Shown: in pieces, positions 17,365-26,587 of the stretch | How the letters are laid out: the number at the start of each line of letters is the position of its first letter | Position numbering within the stretch: the stretch's first letter is position 1 | Origin: Ferruginibacter sp. | Lineage (GTDB): Bacteria; Bacteroidota; Bacteroidia; Chitinophagales; Chitinophagaceae | Direction: 5' to 3' | Assembly (NCBI RefSeq): GCF_014377975.1 | Contig: NZ_JACMOO010000171.1 | Coordinates: 23,116-87,115 of the forward strand | DNA length: 64,000 nt | Translations under genes and position numbers: made by a program | The notes under the pieces: generated by a model | The model's input: only the letters and a program-made list of their open reading frames with translations | What the model was told of the DNA's origin: nothing | The model's database searches: none

Positions 17365-19923
17365 ATGGCGAAGAATCTGTTAATAGTAGAATCCCCGGCG
17401 AAAGCAAAAACCATCGAAGCAATTTTAGGAAAAGATTTTCAGGTAAAAAGTTGTTTTGGACATATCCGCGACCTTGAAAAAAATGATATGGGCATTGATA
17501 TCAATAATAATTTTAAGCCCAAATACATTGTACCTGCGGATAAAGAACGGGTGGTAAAAGAATTAAAAAGTCTGGCCAAAAGCAGTGGCGAAGTCTGGCT
17601 GGCATCGGATGAAGACCGCGAAGGAGAAAGTATTAGCTGGCACCTGGCAGAAGTTTTACATCTTGACCCTAAAACAACCAAGCGCATTGTCTTTCATGAA
17701 ATTACCAAACCTGCTATTGAAAAAGCGGTTAAAAATCCACGCACCATCAATATGGATTTGGTAAATGCCCAGCAGGCAAGAAGGGTTGTTGACAGGCTGG
17801 TGGGGTTTGAACTGAGCCCGGTTTTATGGAGAAAAATAGGTATGAGCGGTGGCCTTAGTGCCGGCCGTGTGCAAAGCGTAGCAGTAAAATTAATTGCCGA
17901 AAAAGAAAGAGAGATTAACCAGTTTGCAGCCGTTGGCAGTTTTAAAATTGAAGCTTTGCTGGCAGCAACAGACTTGAATAACAAAACAGTTTCCTTTAAA
18001 GCAGAAGGTGGAAAATATACTGTAGAAGCAGCCGCAGAAAAGTTTTTGCAAAGTTGTATCGGCGCTAAATACACGGTGAAGGATATACAGGTTCGTCCCG
18101 GTAAACGCACGCCTGCCGCACCTTTTACTACCAGTACACTGCAACAGGAAGCCAGTAGAAAATTGGGATATGGTGTTAGCAGAACCATGTTACTGGCTCA
18201 AAAATTATACGAAAGCGGAAAGATAACTTACATGCGTACCGATAGCGTTAACCTGGGCGAAACAGCGATGGATGCCATTAAAGCCGAGATTAATACAAGC
18301 TATGGCGCCAGGTATTTACAAATTCGCAAATACAAAACTAAAAACGAAAGTGCACAGGAAGCCCATGAAGCCATTCGCCCAACGTACATGGAAAACCATA
18401 CGGTGAATGATGCTGAAACTGGCCGCTTGTATGAACTGATCTGGAAACGTACCATTGCTTCTCAAATGAGTGATGCTGAATTGGAAAAAACAACGGCCAA
18501 AATAAATATCAGCAGCAATAAAGAAGATCTAACGGCTACAGGTGAGGTATTAAAATTTGATGGTTTTTTAAAAGTATACATGGAAAGTACGGATGATGAG
18601 GAGGAGGAAGAAAATGAAAAAGAAGGTGAAAGCCGATTGCCAAATTTAACGGTTGGGCAGGTACTGGATTTTAACCAGATGACGGCCACCGAAAGATTTA
18701 CCAAACATTCTGCAAGATACTCAGAAGCCTCGCTGGTAAAGAAGATGGAAGAATTGGGTATCGGCAGACCAAGTACCTACGCCCCTACTATTTCTACAAT
18801 TATTAAAAGAACTTATGTAGAAAAAAAAGATAAGGAGGGTGTGAAAAGAAGTTTCAGAATTTTAAGGTTAAAAAATGATACCATCGAAAAAATGATGGAG
18901 CAGGAAAACACCGGTGCCGAAAAATCAAAGTTGTTTCCAACTGATTTAGGTTTAGTGGTAACCGATTTTTTAAACCAGCATTTTACCAAAGTGATGGACT
19001 ATTCTTTTACGGCTAACATCGAAAAAGAGTTTGATGAAATTGCGGATGGAAAAATGCAGTGGAATAAAATGGTAGAAGATTTTTACACTCCTTTTCACAC
19101 CGGTGTGGCGCATACCCTTGAAACCGCAGAACGTGCCGTGGGTGAAAGAATGCTGGGTGTTGCTGAAGACGGAAAACCAATCATAGCAAGGATGGGACGT
19201 TATGGCCCGATGGTGCAGGTAGGCAGCCAGGGGGATGAAGAAAAACCACGTTTTGCGAAACTAAAAGCCGGGCAAAGTATTGAAACCATTACGCTGGAAG
19301 AAGCACAGGAATTATTTAAATTACCAATTAGCTTAGGTGAATACGAGAATGCAGAAATAAGTGTAAACATCGGACGTTTTGGGCCTTATGTAAAATTTGG
19401 GGAGCAATTTGTTTCTATTCCTAAAGGAGAAGACTTATGGTCGGTTACGCTTGACAGGGCCATTGAAATTATCAATGCCAAACAAAAAGAAGATGCACCG
19501 ATTGGTTTTTATGATGAAAAGCCCATTACCAAAGGCAAGGGCCGTTTTGGGCCGTTTATTAAATGGAACGATTTGTTCATCAACATACCTAGGGCGTACA
19601 ATTTTGATATTCTTACGCAGCAGGATTGTAATGAACTGATAGAGAAAAAAATGGAAAAAGAAGCCAATCGTTTTATCAGGCAATGGCCCGAAGAAAAGAT
19701 TGCAATAGAGAATGGCCGCTGGGGTGCATTTATACGCTTTGGCAAAAAAATGCTCAAACTTGGTTTCAACAAAAACAATACAAAATATACGCCGGAAGAA
19801 TTGGCAGTGATTGAACTGGATGAAGTAAAGAAAATGATTCTGACACAGGAACCAAAAGCATTCGATAAAAAAGCCCCTGCTAAAAAGAGGGCTGCACCAA
19901 AGAAAGCTGCAAAGAAGAAATAA
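17365..19923 (+). CDS. topA: DNA topoisomerase I
   Basis: An 852-residue type IA topoisomerase that relaxes negative supercoils. The Toprim domain begins with LLIVESPAKAKTIEAILG, and its acidic triad is in LASDEDREGE. The catalytic tyrosine lies in GKITYMRTDS (about residue 289). SLVKKMEELGIGRPSTYAP is the conserved domain IV segment. From about residue 600 there are four C-terminal topoisomerase repeats (GRYGPMVQ, GRFGPYVK, GRFGPFIK, GRWGAFIR) instead of cysteine zinc fingers. The protein ends in a Lys/Ala/Pro-rich basic tail of about 17 residues that probably binds DNA. It is a single gene. Confidence 0.97.
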   Translation: MAKNLLIVESPAKAKTIEAILGKDFQVKSCFGHIRDLEKNDMGIDINNNFKPKYIVPADKERVVKELKSLAKSSGEVWLASDEDREGESISWHLAEVLHLDPKTTKRIVFHEITKPAIEKAVKNPRTINMDLVNAQQARRVVDRLVGFELSPVLWRKIGMSGGLSAGRVQSVAVKLIAEKEREINQFAAVGSFKIEALLAATDLNNKTVSFKAEGGKYTVEAAAEKFLQSCIGAKYTVKDIQVRPGKRTPAAPFTTSTLQQEASRKLGYGVSRTMLLAQKLYESGKITYMRTDSVNLGETAMDAIKAEINTSYGARYLQIRKYKTKNESAQEAHEAIRPTYMENHTVNDAETGRLYELIWKRTIASQMSDAELEKTTAKINISSNKEDLTATGEVLKFDGFLKVYMESTDDEEEEENEKEGESRLPNLTVGQVLDFNQMTATERFTKHSARYSEASLVKKMEELGIGRPSTYAPTISTIIKRTYVEKKDKEGVKRSFRILRLKNDTIEKMMEQENTGAEKSKLFPTDLGLVVTDFLNQHFTKVMDYSFTANIEKEFDEIADGKMQWNKMVEDFYTPFHTGVAHTLETAERAVGERMLGVAEDGKPIIARMGRYGPMVQVGSQGDEEKPRFAKLKAGQSIETITLEEAQELFKLPISLGEYENAEISVNIGRFGPYVKFGEQFVSIPKGEDLWSVTLDRAIEIINAKQKEDAPIGFYDEKPITKGKGRFGPFIKWNDLFINIPRAYNFDILTQQDCNELIEKKMEKEANRFIRQWPEEKIAIENGRWGAFIRFGKKMLKLGFNKNNTKYTPEELAVIELDEVKKMILTQEPKAFDKKAPAKKRAAPKKAAKKK

Positions 19924-20297
19924 TTCCGGACCTTCAACCGACCCGGATTTTATTCGATTGAAAGAGACTTCCATTATTTGAAAGCATACATGTGATCACT
20001 AAATGTTTGAGGGATGAGCAGAATATTTATCGCTTTGATCTCGTTGCTTTTGTTTGTTTATTCAATGACAATAAATATTTTTTAATCCCAACCACCAATA
20101 AACTTTCTAAAGTAAAATAGCAAGCGCAAACAAAATGATGCTATATAAATGGCTCATCAGCCATTTATATAGCTATCATAAAATACCAGAAGATCCCCCG
20201 TCCGAAATCCTGCACCCGGAATATAAACACATAATGTGGAAAATTTAACTTCTTTATTTACCTGCATTGAACGAAATTCATTTTTAAATAAAATGCC
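19924..20297 (+). other. 374-bp intergenic region with a strong hairpin
   Basis: No coding signal is seen. A weak stem (19925-19929 with 19943-19947) followed by TTTTATT, just after topA, may be a poor terminator. The main feature is the long palindrome at 20135-20179. An upstream mini-frame ATG CCT TGG TAG at 20293 overlaps the start of the next gene. Confidence 0.5.
20135..20179. repeat. Near-perfect palindrome, hairpin with a 4-base loop
   Basis: A perfect 15-bp stem (20140-20154 with 20159-20173) encloses the loop CATC. With one bulged base (20174) the pairing extends five more base pairs to 20135/20179. No T-run follows on either strand, so it does not look like an ordinary terminator. 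It could be a regulatory RNA structure or a miniature mobile repeat. Confidence 0.7.
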
Positions 20298-21167
20298 TTG
20301 GTAGAAAACAAAGAAATATCAGCACTTTTCCATTTAATAGATGACCCGGATACTGAAGTATACAGCCAGGTAAGTGATAAAATAATCTCGTTTGGAAAAG
20401 CAATTATTCCTAACCTGGAAGACCTTTGGGAAAATACCATCAGAGAAGAACTACAGGAACGGATTGAATCGCTGATTCATAAATTACACTTTCGCGACCT
20501 TACCAATGATTTTATAAATTGGAAGAACGGGAGCTGCGAATTATTGCAGGGAGCCTTGTTAACTGCACGGTATCATTACCCCGAAATGCAGTCGCTGCAA
20601 GCTTTACAGGAGATTGAAAAAATGCGCCGCAACATCTGGCTTGAGTTAAATAATTACCTTACACCGCTTGAACAAATCAATGTACTTACAAGCATTGTAT
20701 ACAATTATTATAAACACAAGGGCATAAAAATTACTTATAACCAGCCCGACGATTTCCTGATTAATAAAACACTGGAAACAAAAAAAGGTAATGGAATCAG
20801 CAACGGTATTGTTTACCTGGTGTTGTGCGAATTGCTGGATATTCCCGTAAAAGCAATCAATCTTCCGCGGCAGTTTATATTGGCTTACTTTGATCAGCAG
20901 TATGAATTTATGAACCCGATCGGGCATGCATCACAAAAAATAATTTTTTATATTGATCCTTTAAACGGACAAATATATTCTCATAAAGATGTGGAAAATT
21001 ATTTTAAACGCATCAACGTACCGCTCACTACTACTTATTTTAAACAAAGAGATAATAAAAAAATTATCCAGTTTTTGCTGCAGGAACTAAGCAAATGTTT
21101 TGATGATGAGCGCAACAGGTACAAAATGGAAGAGCTGTTAAGCCTGGTTAAATTATTAGACGAATAA
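20298..21167 (+). CDS. SirB1/transglutaminase-like protein, TTG start
   Basis: A 289-residue cytoplasmic protein. Residues 1-80 are helical and HEAT-like (SALFHLIDDPDTEVYSQVSDKI). Residues 100-240 resemble the SirB1 N-terminal transglutaminase-like fold, with LTSIVYNYYKHKGI, NGISNGIVYLVLCELLDIPVKAINLPRQFILAY and FYIDPLNGQIYS. The usual catalytic Cys of this fold is not obvious; Ser/Asn is at the GISNG position. The start must be TTG 20298, because an in-frame TAA lies at 20289-20291 and the next in-frame ATG would remove about 95 conserved-looking residues. Its function is unknown. Confidence 0.8.
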   Translation: MVENKEISALFHLIDDPDTEVYSQVSDKIISFGKAIIPNLEDLWENTIREELQERIESLIHKLHFRDLTNDFINWKNGSCELLQGALLTARYHYPEMQSLQALQEIEKMRRNIWLELNNYLTPLEQINVLTSIVYNYYKHKGIKITYNQPDDFLINKTLETKKGNGISNGIVYLVLCELLDIPVKAINLPRQFILAYFDQQYEFMNPIGHASQKIIFYIDPLNGQIYSHKDVENYFKRINVPLTTTYFKQRDNKKIIQFLLQELSKCFDDERNRYKMEELLSLVKLLDE

Positions 21168-21308
21168 TTTAACCAGGAGATAAAAATGGGATGTATAATT
21201 GCGCCGCAGTATAATTTTACAAGTATATTTTTAGCATCGAAAAGTATATGAATGTTTTCTATGCAACAATATGAACCCATTTTTGTTAAAATTTAAACTA
21301 CATAAAAC

Positions 21309-21779
21309 ATGAAAGCAAATATTGGATTATCCGATAAAAATTCGAAGGAAATTGCCGGTGTACTAAATAAAATTTTAGCAGATGAATACCTGCTTTATAC
21401 CAAAACAAGAAATTACCACTGGAATATAGAAGGAAGTAATTTTACGGAAATGCACCTGTTTTACGAAAGTCAATATAACACTATTGATGAGGCCATTGAC
21501 GAAGTAGCAGAAAGAGTAAGGCAGATTGGCCATTATGCACAGGGCAGATTAAAGGATTTTATAAAACAAAGCCAACTGGTTGAACAGGAATATTCAACAG
21601 ATCAAAAAACCCAGATACAAAATTTATTGGATGACCATGAAGCTATCATTCGGTTTTTAAGATTACACATTGATGTTTTTACCAGTAAATATAAAGATGC
21701 AGGCAATGCAGATTTTGTTACCGGGCTGATGGAAAGGCACGAAAAAATGGCTTGGTTTTTACGTTCTTACCTTAAATAA
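21309..21779 (+). CDS. dps: Dps-family DNA-binding ferritin-like protein
   Basis: A 156-residue four-helix protein. It forms dodecamers that oxidise and store iron and protect DNA during stress. The inter-subunit ferroxidase motif is intact: YHWNIEG supplies His, and about 12 residues later YNTIDEAIDEVAER supplies the Asp and Glu. There is no lysine-rich N-terminal tail, so DNA binding may be weak. It overlaps the convergent GNAT gene by 8 bp. Confidence 0.93.
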   Translation: MKANIGLSDKNSKEIAGVLNKILADEYLLYTKTRNYHWNIEGSNFTEMHLFYESQYNTIDEAIDEVAERVRQIGHYAQGRLKDFIKQSQLVEQEYSTDQKTQIQNLLDDHEAIIRFLRLHIDVFTSKYKDAGNADFVTGLMERHEKMAWFLRSYLK

Positions 21780-22230
21780 TTGAGGGGGATAAAGCAAACT
21801 GGTAGAATAAATCTGTTTGTTTTATCCAGCCGTTTTGTTCATACAAAGCTTGTGCGTTGTAGTTATCAAAAGCTGTTTCCAGCAATAACCATTTGGCATT
21901 TTTTTCAATACCGAATTCTTTTGCCTTATTGAGCAAAGCGTTTGCAACGCCTTGTTTACGTGCTTTCTCAGCTACATACAAATCGTTTAATAACCAGGCT
22001 GGCTTTAAGGATACCGAAGAAAAGACGGGACACAGTTGCGTAAAACCCACGGCGGTTTCATTTATAAACGCAATAAAAATAGTTGATTCATTTTTTGACA
22101 ACCGTTCAGACAAAAAAGACGCAGCTGCTTCAATATCAGTTTTCTGTTGGTAGAAAACCCTGTAAGCGTCAAATAAAGGAGCTATTATTTTTACATCCTC
22201 AATGCCTGCTGTTTTTATTATTGGTTGCAT
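21772..22230 (-). CDS. GNAT-family N-acetyltransferase
   Basis: A 152-residue cytoplasmic acetyl-CoA-dependent transferase. The acetyl-CoA pyrophosphate-binding motif reads VAEKARKQGVANALLNKAKEFG (R/Q-x-x-G-x-A type, around residue 95). LLETAFDNYNAQALYEQNGWIKQTD is motif B with the characteristic Asn-Ala-Tyr. The substrate cannot be read from the sequence; close homologues acetylate small amines or protein N-termini. Its end overlaps dps by 8 bp. It is divergent from csaA, with 52 bp between the starts. Confidence 0.88.
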   Translation of the reverse strand: MQPIIKTAGIEDVKIIAPLFDAYRVFYQQKTDIEAAASFLSERLSKNESTIFIAFINETAVGFTQLCPVFSSVSLKPAWLLNDLYVAEKARKQGVANALLNKAKEFGIEKNAKWLLLETAFDNYNAQALYEQNGWIKQTDLFYQFALSPSII

Positions 22231-22260
22231 AAAAATATTTTAATTATCAATAGTACAAAA

Positions 22261-22268
22261 TACTTTTG
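22261..22268 (+). promoter_or_regulatory. Candidate -7 element (TAnnTTTG) for csaA
   Basis: TACTTTTG fits the Bacteroidota -7 consensus and lies 14 bp before the csaA ATG. This would leave a leader of fewer than 10 bases. A TTG-containing stretch lies upstream at 22221-22227, but its spacing is longer than usual. Confidence 0.4.
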
Positions 22269-22282
22269 CGGTAAAAAAATCA

Positions 22283-22612
22283 ATGATTACCTGGAAAGAT
22301 TTTGAAAAAATAGAGATGCGTACCGGCACTATCACGGCAGTTGCCAATTTCCCCGATGCTAAAAAACCTGCTTACCAGCTCACCATCGATTTTGGTGAAT
22401 CTGGAATCAAAAAATCATCTGCCCAAATAACCCAGCTTTATACCAGGGAGGCATTAATAGGTAAACAGGTGGTGGCAGTTGTAAATTTGCCCACCAAACA
22501 AATAGGTAAATTCTTTAGTGAATGCCTGGTAATGGGTGTTTATAATCTGCAAAATGACGTGGTACTGCTGCAACCTTCCCTGCCTGTAACAAATGGTTGC
22601 CGTATTGGCTAA
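22283..22612 (+). CDS. csaA: CsaA-like tRNA-binding (EMAP-II domain) chaperone
   Basis: A 109-residue OB-fold protein. WKDFEKIEMRTGTI and FGESGIKKSSAQIT are the start and core of the tRNA-binding domain shared with methionyl-tRNA synthetase C-termini. GKQVVAVVNLPTKQIGKFFSECLVMG completes it. In Bacillus, CsaA acts as an export chaperone; the role in Bacteroidota is less clear. The length is typical for stand-alone CsaA. Its end overlaps the convergent ArsR-type gene by 4 bp. Confidence 0.92.
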   Translation: MITWKDFEKIEMRTGTITAVANFPDAKKPAYQLTIDFGESGIKKSSAQITQLYTREALIGKQVVAVVNLPTKQIGKFFSECLVMGVYNLQNDVVLLQPSLPVTNGCRIG

Positions 22613-22899
22613 ACCTCGCAAAAGCGTTCTAAAAAAATGCTTACTTTTTTAAAGTTATTTTTATTAAGGGTAAAAAAATGATTGCGGCCATCTTTGCGGC
22701 ATACCACCAGTTCGCTATCTGCCAATAATTTAATATGGTGAGAACAGGTGGGCTGAGAAAGTCCTGTAAGCTGCTGCACATCGCCACAACACATTTCACC
22801 CTTACGGAATATTTCCTGCAAAATAGATAACCTGCAGGGGTCAGCAATTGCATTCATTGCCTTCTCAATAAACTTCGTTTCAGCTTTTACGGTACTCAT
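22609..22899 (-). CDS. ArsR-family transcriptional regulator
   Basis: A 96-residue winged helix-turn-helix protein. The recognition region is LTGLSQPTCSHHIKLLADSELV, followed by the beta-hairpin wing CRKDGRNHFFTL. A CC pair (MCCGDVQQ) just before the helix-turn-helix, plus Cys at the recognition helix, could sense a thiophilic metal or a redox change. They do not form the classical ELCVCDL arsenic motif. It is divergent from ogt, with 86 bp between, and might regulate that gene or itself. Confidence 0.88.
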   Translation of the reverse strand: MSTVKAETKFIEKAMNAIADPCRLSILQEIFRKGEMCCGDVQQLTGLSQPTCSHHIKLLADSELVVCRKDGRNHFFTLNKNNFKKVSIFLERFCEV

Positions 22900-22985
22900 A
22901 GTTTTTATTCATTTCCTAATCAAAGAAATTGTATTTTTTATTGCTTTGGCAATATTAATTCATTTAAATTTATCAATATATTTTT

Positions 22986-23498
22986 ATGCCTGAAACAGCT
23001 ACATTTTATCCTTCCCCTGTTGGAACTATTTTAATACAATCTACCGGTGAATTTATTTCAGGATTGTTATTTATAAATGAGGATGAACTTCAAAAAGTTG
23101 AAGATAAGCTTTCAATAACTCCAGCAGACAATGATGTGTTGCTTCATAAATGCCGCCAGCAATTAAGCGAATATTTTGAAGGTACAAGAAGAACATTCGA
23201 TTTACCCCTTCAACAAAACGGCACTGGCTTTCAACAAAAAGTATGGTGGGCGCTTACACAAATTCCTTTTGGCCAAACCATTAATTATATGGAATTATCC
23301 AAACGAACCGGCAATACAAAAGCTATCCGTGCAGTGGGTACTACCAATGGTAAAAATCAACTGAGTATTGTAGTGCCCTGCCACCGCGTAATTGGCAGCA
23401 ATGGTACGTTAACGGGCTATAGTGGCGGCTTGTGGCGCAAGCAATGGTTATTGGAACATGAAGCAAAAATTGCTCATGGATTACAAATGCTTTTTTAA
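22986..23498 (+). CDS. ogt: Methylated-DNA-protein cysteine methyltransferase
   Basis: A 170-residue suicide repair protein that removes methyl groups from O6-methylguanine. The active-site motif IVVPCHRVIGSNG holds the acceptor Cys (about residue 131). The helix-turn-helix that flips the base precedes it (INYMELSKRTGNTKAIRAVGTTNGKN), and the C-terminal LTGYSGGLWRKQWLLEHE is conserved. The N-terminal domain is short, as in Ogt rather than Ada. It is probably a single gene. Confidence 0.95.
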   Translation: MPETATFYPSPVGTILIQSTGEFISGLLFINEDELQKVEDKLSITPADNDVLLHKCRQQLSEYFEGTRRTFDLPLQQNGTGFQQKVWWALTQIPFGQTINYMELSKRTGNTKAIRAVGTTNGKNQLSIVVPCHRVIGSNGTLTGYSGGLWRKQWLLEHEAKIAHGLQMLF

Positions 23499-23509
23499 AA
23501 TGTCAGTAG

Positions 23510-23995
23510 CTATTTCATACTAACTGCTGAAAAAGTTAAGGGCAATAATTGCTGCGCTTTTTCAATGATGTACACTTCTCCTAGCATACCACTTAAAATT
23601 AACCGGATAGACTGGTGTGTACGTTCCCCGTATTCTGCCAGGCTTTGTCTGCAGATACCACAGGGAGAGATGGGCGTATTACTCTCGCCATTGATATTGT
23701 GATAACTGATGGCCATAGTAATAATTCCCCGACCCGAAAACTGAGACGCTACTGCTGACAACAATACCCTTTCTGCACAAATACCCACGGGGTAAGAAGC
23801 ATTTTCCTGGTTGGTAGCAGTTACCGTTGTACCATCGGTAAGCATCGCTGCGGCTCCAACATTAAAGTGACTATATGGTGCATACGCCTGTGTAGTAATG
23901 GCCCTTGCCTTTGCCAGTAAAGTGGCATCACTGTCATTCAATTCTTCTGCTGAAGCATATATTTCCACGGCAAAAGGAATCTCTTTCTTTATCAT
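23510..23995 (-). CDS. cdd: Cytidine deaminase
   Basis: A 161-residue zinc hydrolase that deaminates cytidine and deoxycytidine in pyrimidine salvage. The zinc and catalytic site is in YPVGICAERVLLSA (Cys and the catalytic Glu) and SPCGICRQSLAEYG (two Cys ligands). AYAPYSHFNVGAA is the substrate-binding segment. The homotetrameric form is usually about 130 residues; the extra 25 residues here are N-terminal and look disordered or helical. It is transcribed towards lepB but separated from it by a terminator. Confidence 0.95.
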   Translation of the reverse strand: MIKKEIPFAVEIYASAEELNDSDATLLAKARAITTQAYAPYSHFNVGAAAMLTDGTTVTATNQENASYPVGICAERVLLSAVASQFSGRGIITMAISYHNINGESNTPISPCGICRQSLAEYGERTHQSIRLILSGMLGEVYIIEKAQQLLPLTFSAVSMK

Positions 23996-24026
23996 TTATT
24001 CTTTTTTTTGCGCCTACTTTTTTTGT

Positions 24027-24058
24027 AAAAAATCCTTCTTACATTGCTATAAGAAGGA
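24027..24058 (-). terminator. Rho-independent terminator after lepB
   Basis: A 9-bp stem (24033-24041 with 24050-24058) with an 8-base loop. On the minus strand it is followed by T residues (A at 24027-24032 on the plus strand). It lies 43 bases beyond the lepB stop, between lepB and cdd. Confidence 0.75.
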
Positions 24059-24101
24059 CGATCTTTTTCAGAATTATAAATTAACTGCTATGATACTTCA
24101 A

Positions 24102-25664
24102 TTATTTTATCCATTTAAAAAGGCGTTTCCACCTTGGCCCGTTCTCCCAGCTAAACCATATCAGCGAAGCTTTACCCACCACATGATCTTCGGGTACAAA
24201 ACCCCAATACCGGCTATCCAGTGAGTTGTGGCGGTTATCCCCCATCAGCCAGTAGTAATTCATTTTAAAAGTATAGCTGGTTGCTTCCTTTCCATTTACA
24301 AAAAATTTGTTTCCTTTATTTTCCAGTTCGTTGTTTTCAAAGGTTCTGATGCAACGTTCATAGCGAATGTAATTATCCGCCGTTAATTCAATAGTGGCGC
24401 CTTTTTTGGGAACATACAACGGCCCATAGTTATCTGAACTCCATTGCCTGACCGTATCGTAGTACGGAAACAATTTATTTTCTACAGGATATATAAAGTC
24501 TGTAAGCGTATAACCAGCTGGAATTTTTAAATGTAACTTTTCTTCATTGGTAATATTTACAAGATACGTGTTGTTGCCAAACTGTTGAACATCCCTTTGT
24601 TCAAAACGAACATGAATGCCCATAGGTATAAGAATCTCTTCTGCATTTTCTTTATTGTCGAGTGCAGGCGAATTGGAGGGAGTAGTCATTTTATAAAACC
24701 GTTCCGATTGTGGAAAAAAATCCTGCGGTTTACCATTGATCATTAAAGCCCCGTTGATAACCTGTATCGTATCGCCTGCAATACCCACACAACGTTTTAT
24801 AAAATTTTCTCTTTTATCTACCGGTCTTGTTATGATCATATCGCCGTATTTACTCCATACCTCCTCCCTTGCTTTTTGTTCTGTAATATGGCCCTGGTTC
24901 ATCTCATCCCGTATCTCCTGGTAGTAGGTAAGTTGCGAACCAAACTGTTGCTGCCCGTCTACAACAGGATCGTTAATGAGTGTATCGTTTGCAGGAAAAT
25001 TAAATACTACGGCATCATTGCGCTGCACGGGGCTTGCAAACCAGCGTGTGTACGGAATATGTATCCACTCCACATAACTTTTGGCATTACCAAAAGGCAT
25101 GGTATGGTGTACAAATGGCATCGCAAGCGGTGTGTTGGGAATTCGGGGGCCGTAGGTCCATTTGCTTACAAATAAAAAATCGCTTACCAGCAAAGTTTTT
25201 TCTTCAGAAGGTGTGGGAATGGTATACGCTTCAAAAACGAAAGTGCGTATGATAGTTGCTGCTACCACCGCAAAAGCTGCTGCATCAATCCATTCTCTTG
25301 CAGCGGTTTTTTTATAATTTTTTACCACCAGTTCCCCCGCATATTTTTCATTTTTGCTAAAGCCGAGATATGGAAAATATATGAACGGAAGCAATACTGT
25401 AGCACCATGTTGCCAAAATCCAAAGCGGCCAAAATGCTCTACAAATTTGATAGTAATCCAGATGGTAATGAACTGACCGGCGATAGGAATAAACTGTAAA
25501 AAAAACCACACTTTATGCAGCTTCATTTTTTGTACCAGGCACCAGGTATTGTAAAATGGCACCAATGCTTTCCATGGTTCGATACCCGCTTTTTTAAACA
25601 TGCCATATAAACCAATATGCCATCCAAGGGCGGAAACAATAAAAATAATCCAGCCAATACTCAT
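24102..25664 (-). CDS. lepB: Signal peptidase I, long Bacteroidota form
   Basis: A 520-residue membrane protease that removes signal peptides. Residues 1-100 hold three or four hydrophobic segments of a DUF5684-like N-terminal domain. The S26 catalytic domain starts at about residue 122. The nucleophile is Ser153 in [13 protein letters not shown], where the usual Met after Ser is Glu. The general base is Lys290 in [13 protein letters not shown]. Box E is [25 protein letters not shown] long insert (about residues 175-285) between the two catalytic residues is typical of this phylum. Confidence 0.93.
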   Translation of the reverse strand: MSIGWIIFIVSALGWHIGLYGMFKKAGIEPWKALVPFYNTWCLVQKMKLHKVWFFLQFIPIAGQFITIWITIKFVEHFGRFGFWQHGATVLLPFIYFPYLGFSKNEKYAGELVVKNYKKTAAREWIDAAAFAVVAATIIRTFVFEAYTIPTPSEEKTLLVSDFLFVSKWTYGPRIPNTPLAMPFVHHTMPFGNAKSYVEWIHIPYTRWFASPVQRNDAVVFNFPANDTLINDPVVDGQQQFGSQLTYYQEIRDEMNQGHITEQKAREEVWSKYGDMIITRPVDKRENFIKRCVGIAGDTIQVINGALMINGKPQDFFPQSERFYKMTTPSNSPALDNKENAEEILIPMGIHVRFEQRDVQQFGNNTYLVNITNEEKLHLKIPAGYTLTDFIYPVENKLFPYYDTVRQWSSDNYGPLYVPKKGATIELTADNYIRYERCIRTFENNELENKGNKFFVNGKEATSYTFKMNYYWLMGDNRHNSLDSRYWGFVPEDHVVGKASLIWFSWENGPRWKRLFKWIK

Positions 25665-25939
25665 AAGTAAAATTTTAATAGGGCCAAAAATACCATATTT
25701 AATTTTGCATTACAGTTATATATAAAAAATGTTTTCAAATGTTTAACAGTAAAATAAATTATTTAATAAACCAATATCCTTAACAAAATATAAAAGTAAA
25801 ATAAATATTGTCCGGGCTAAGAAGCATTGTGGAACTTCATGGGCGTCGCACACTTCATCTGCATAATATAGATCAGCTTTGGCTTTCTGCGCCAGGTTAC
25901 CCCTATATTTAAAAAGTATATAAATCGTACAACCCGTTT

Positions 25940-26578
25940 CTAAATAATATCATTAATGGCGGCACTTACCTGGGCAGCTTTGTTCATTATCATAAAATGA
26001 CCCCCACCTTTTACAACATGTGTTGGAGAAACATATTTAATAGGAAACATCCTATCGTTATCGCCATGGATGTGAAACAACGTGGGCGGCTGCCAGGTAT
26101 TGCGCCAGTTAAGCACTTCATTGATGGCCCAATCTGTGTATTGCTGCGGGGCATTTTTCCGGTAAGATCTTGCCATATCTTTTTCATCTTTACCAATGGC
26201 ACCCAAAAAAATATTTTGTACAGGTTCCATAATTTTAAAAGAACGCATGGGGAACAGCCTGTTTAAACGTAACTGGCCCGAGCGCTTTAACCAGGCAGGT
26301 AATTCATCCCCCGATTTTATGCTGGAAATAAGAATTACCTTCGGGGCATTGATTATTTTGGCTATTTCAATACTCATCATCCCCCCAAATGAAAGCCCCA
26401 TCAGTATTGGATTTTCATCTTTTATACCCGCACTCATCCGTTTTGCATATTGCCCAATGGTTTCATGCGGGTTGGGCATTAACCAGGGAAGTGCAGCCAT
26501 GGTATGACCTTTAATTTGCAAACGGCCAAAAGCCCTTTCATCTGCGCCCAGGCCACTGATGCAATATATTTTTTTCAT
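25940..26578 (-). CDS. Alpha/beta hydrolase
   Basis: A 212-residue protein with a minimal alpha/beta-hydrolase fold. CISGLGADERAFGRL is the oxyanion region. GLSFGGMMSIEIA carries the Ser nucleophile (around residue 63). HIHGDNDRMFPI and VVKGGGHFMIMNKA supply the Asp and His. There is no signal peptide and the cap region is short. The gene is 9 bp downstream of the sigma-54-type regulator on the same strand and so probably co-transcribed with it. The substrate is unknown. Confidence 0.87.
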   Translation of the reverse strand: MKKIYCISGLGADERAFGRLQIKGHTMAALPWLMPNPHETIGQYAKRMSAGIKDENPILMGLSFGGMMSIEIAKIINAPKVILISSIKSGDELPAWLKRSGQLRLNRLFPMRSFKIMEPVQNIFLGAIGKDEKDMARSYRKNAPQQYTDWAINEVLNWRNTWQPPTLFHIHGDNDRMFPIKYVSPTHVVKGGGHFMIMNKAAQVSAAINDII

Positions 26579-26587
26579 AGGTGATTC

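Noticed and set aside
17694..18188. Minus-strand frames within topA
   Set aside because: They are shadows of the topA codons; no domain or start context supports them.
25700..25939. Possible small minus-strand coding stretch in the 275-bp gap after the alpha/beta hydrolase start region
   Set aside because: A short open stretch exists but it matches no family I recognise and lacks a convincing start.
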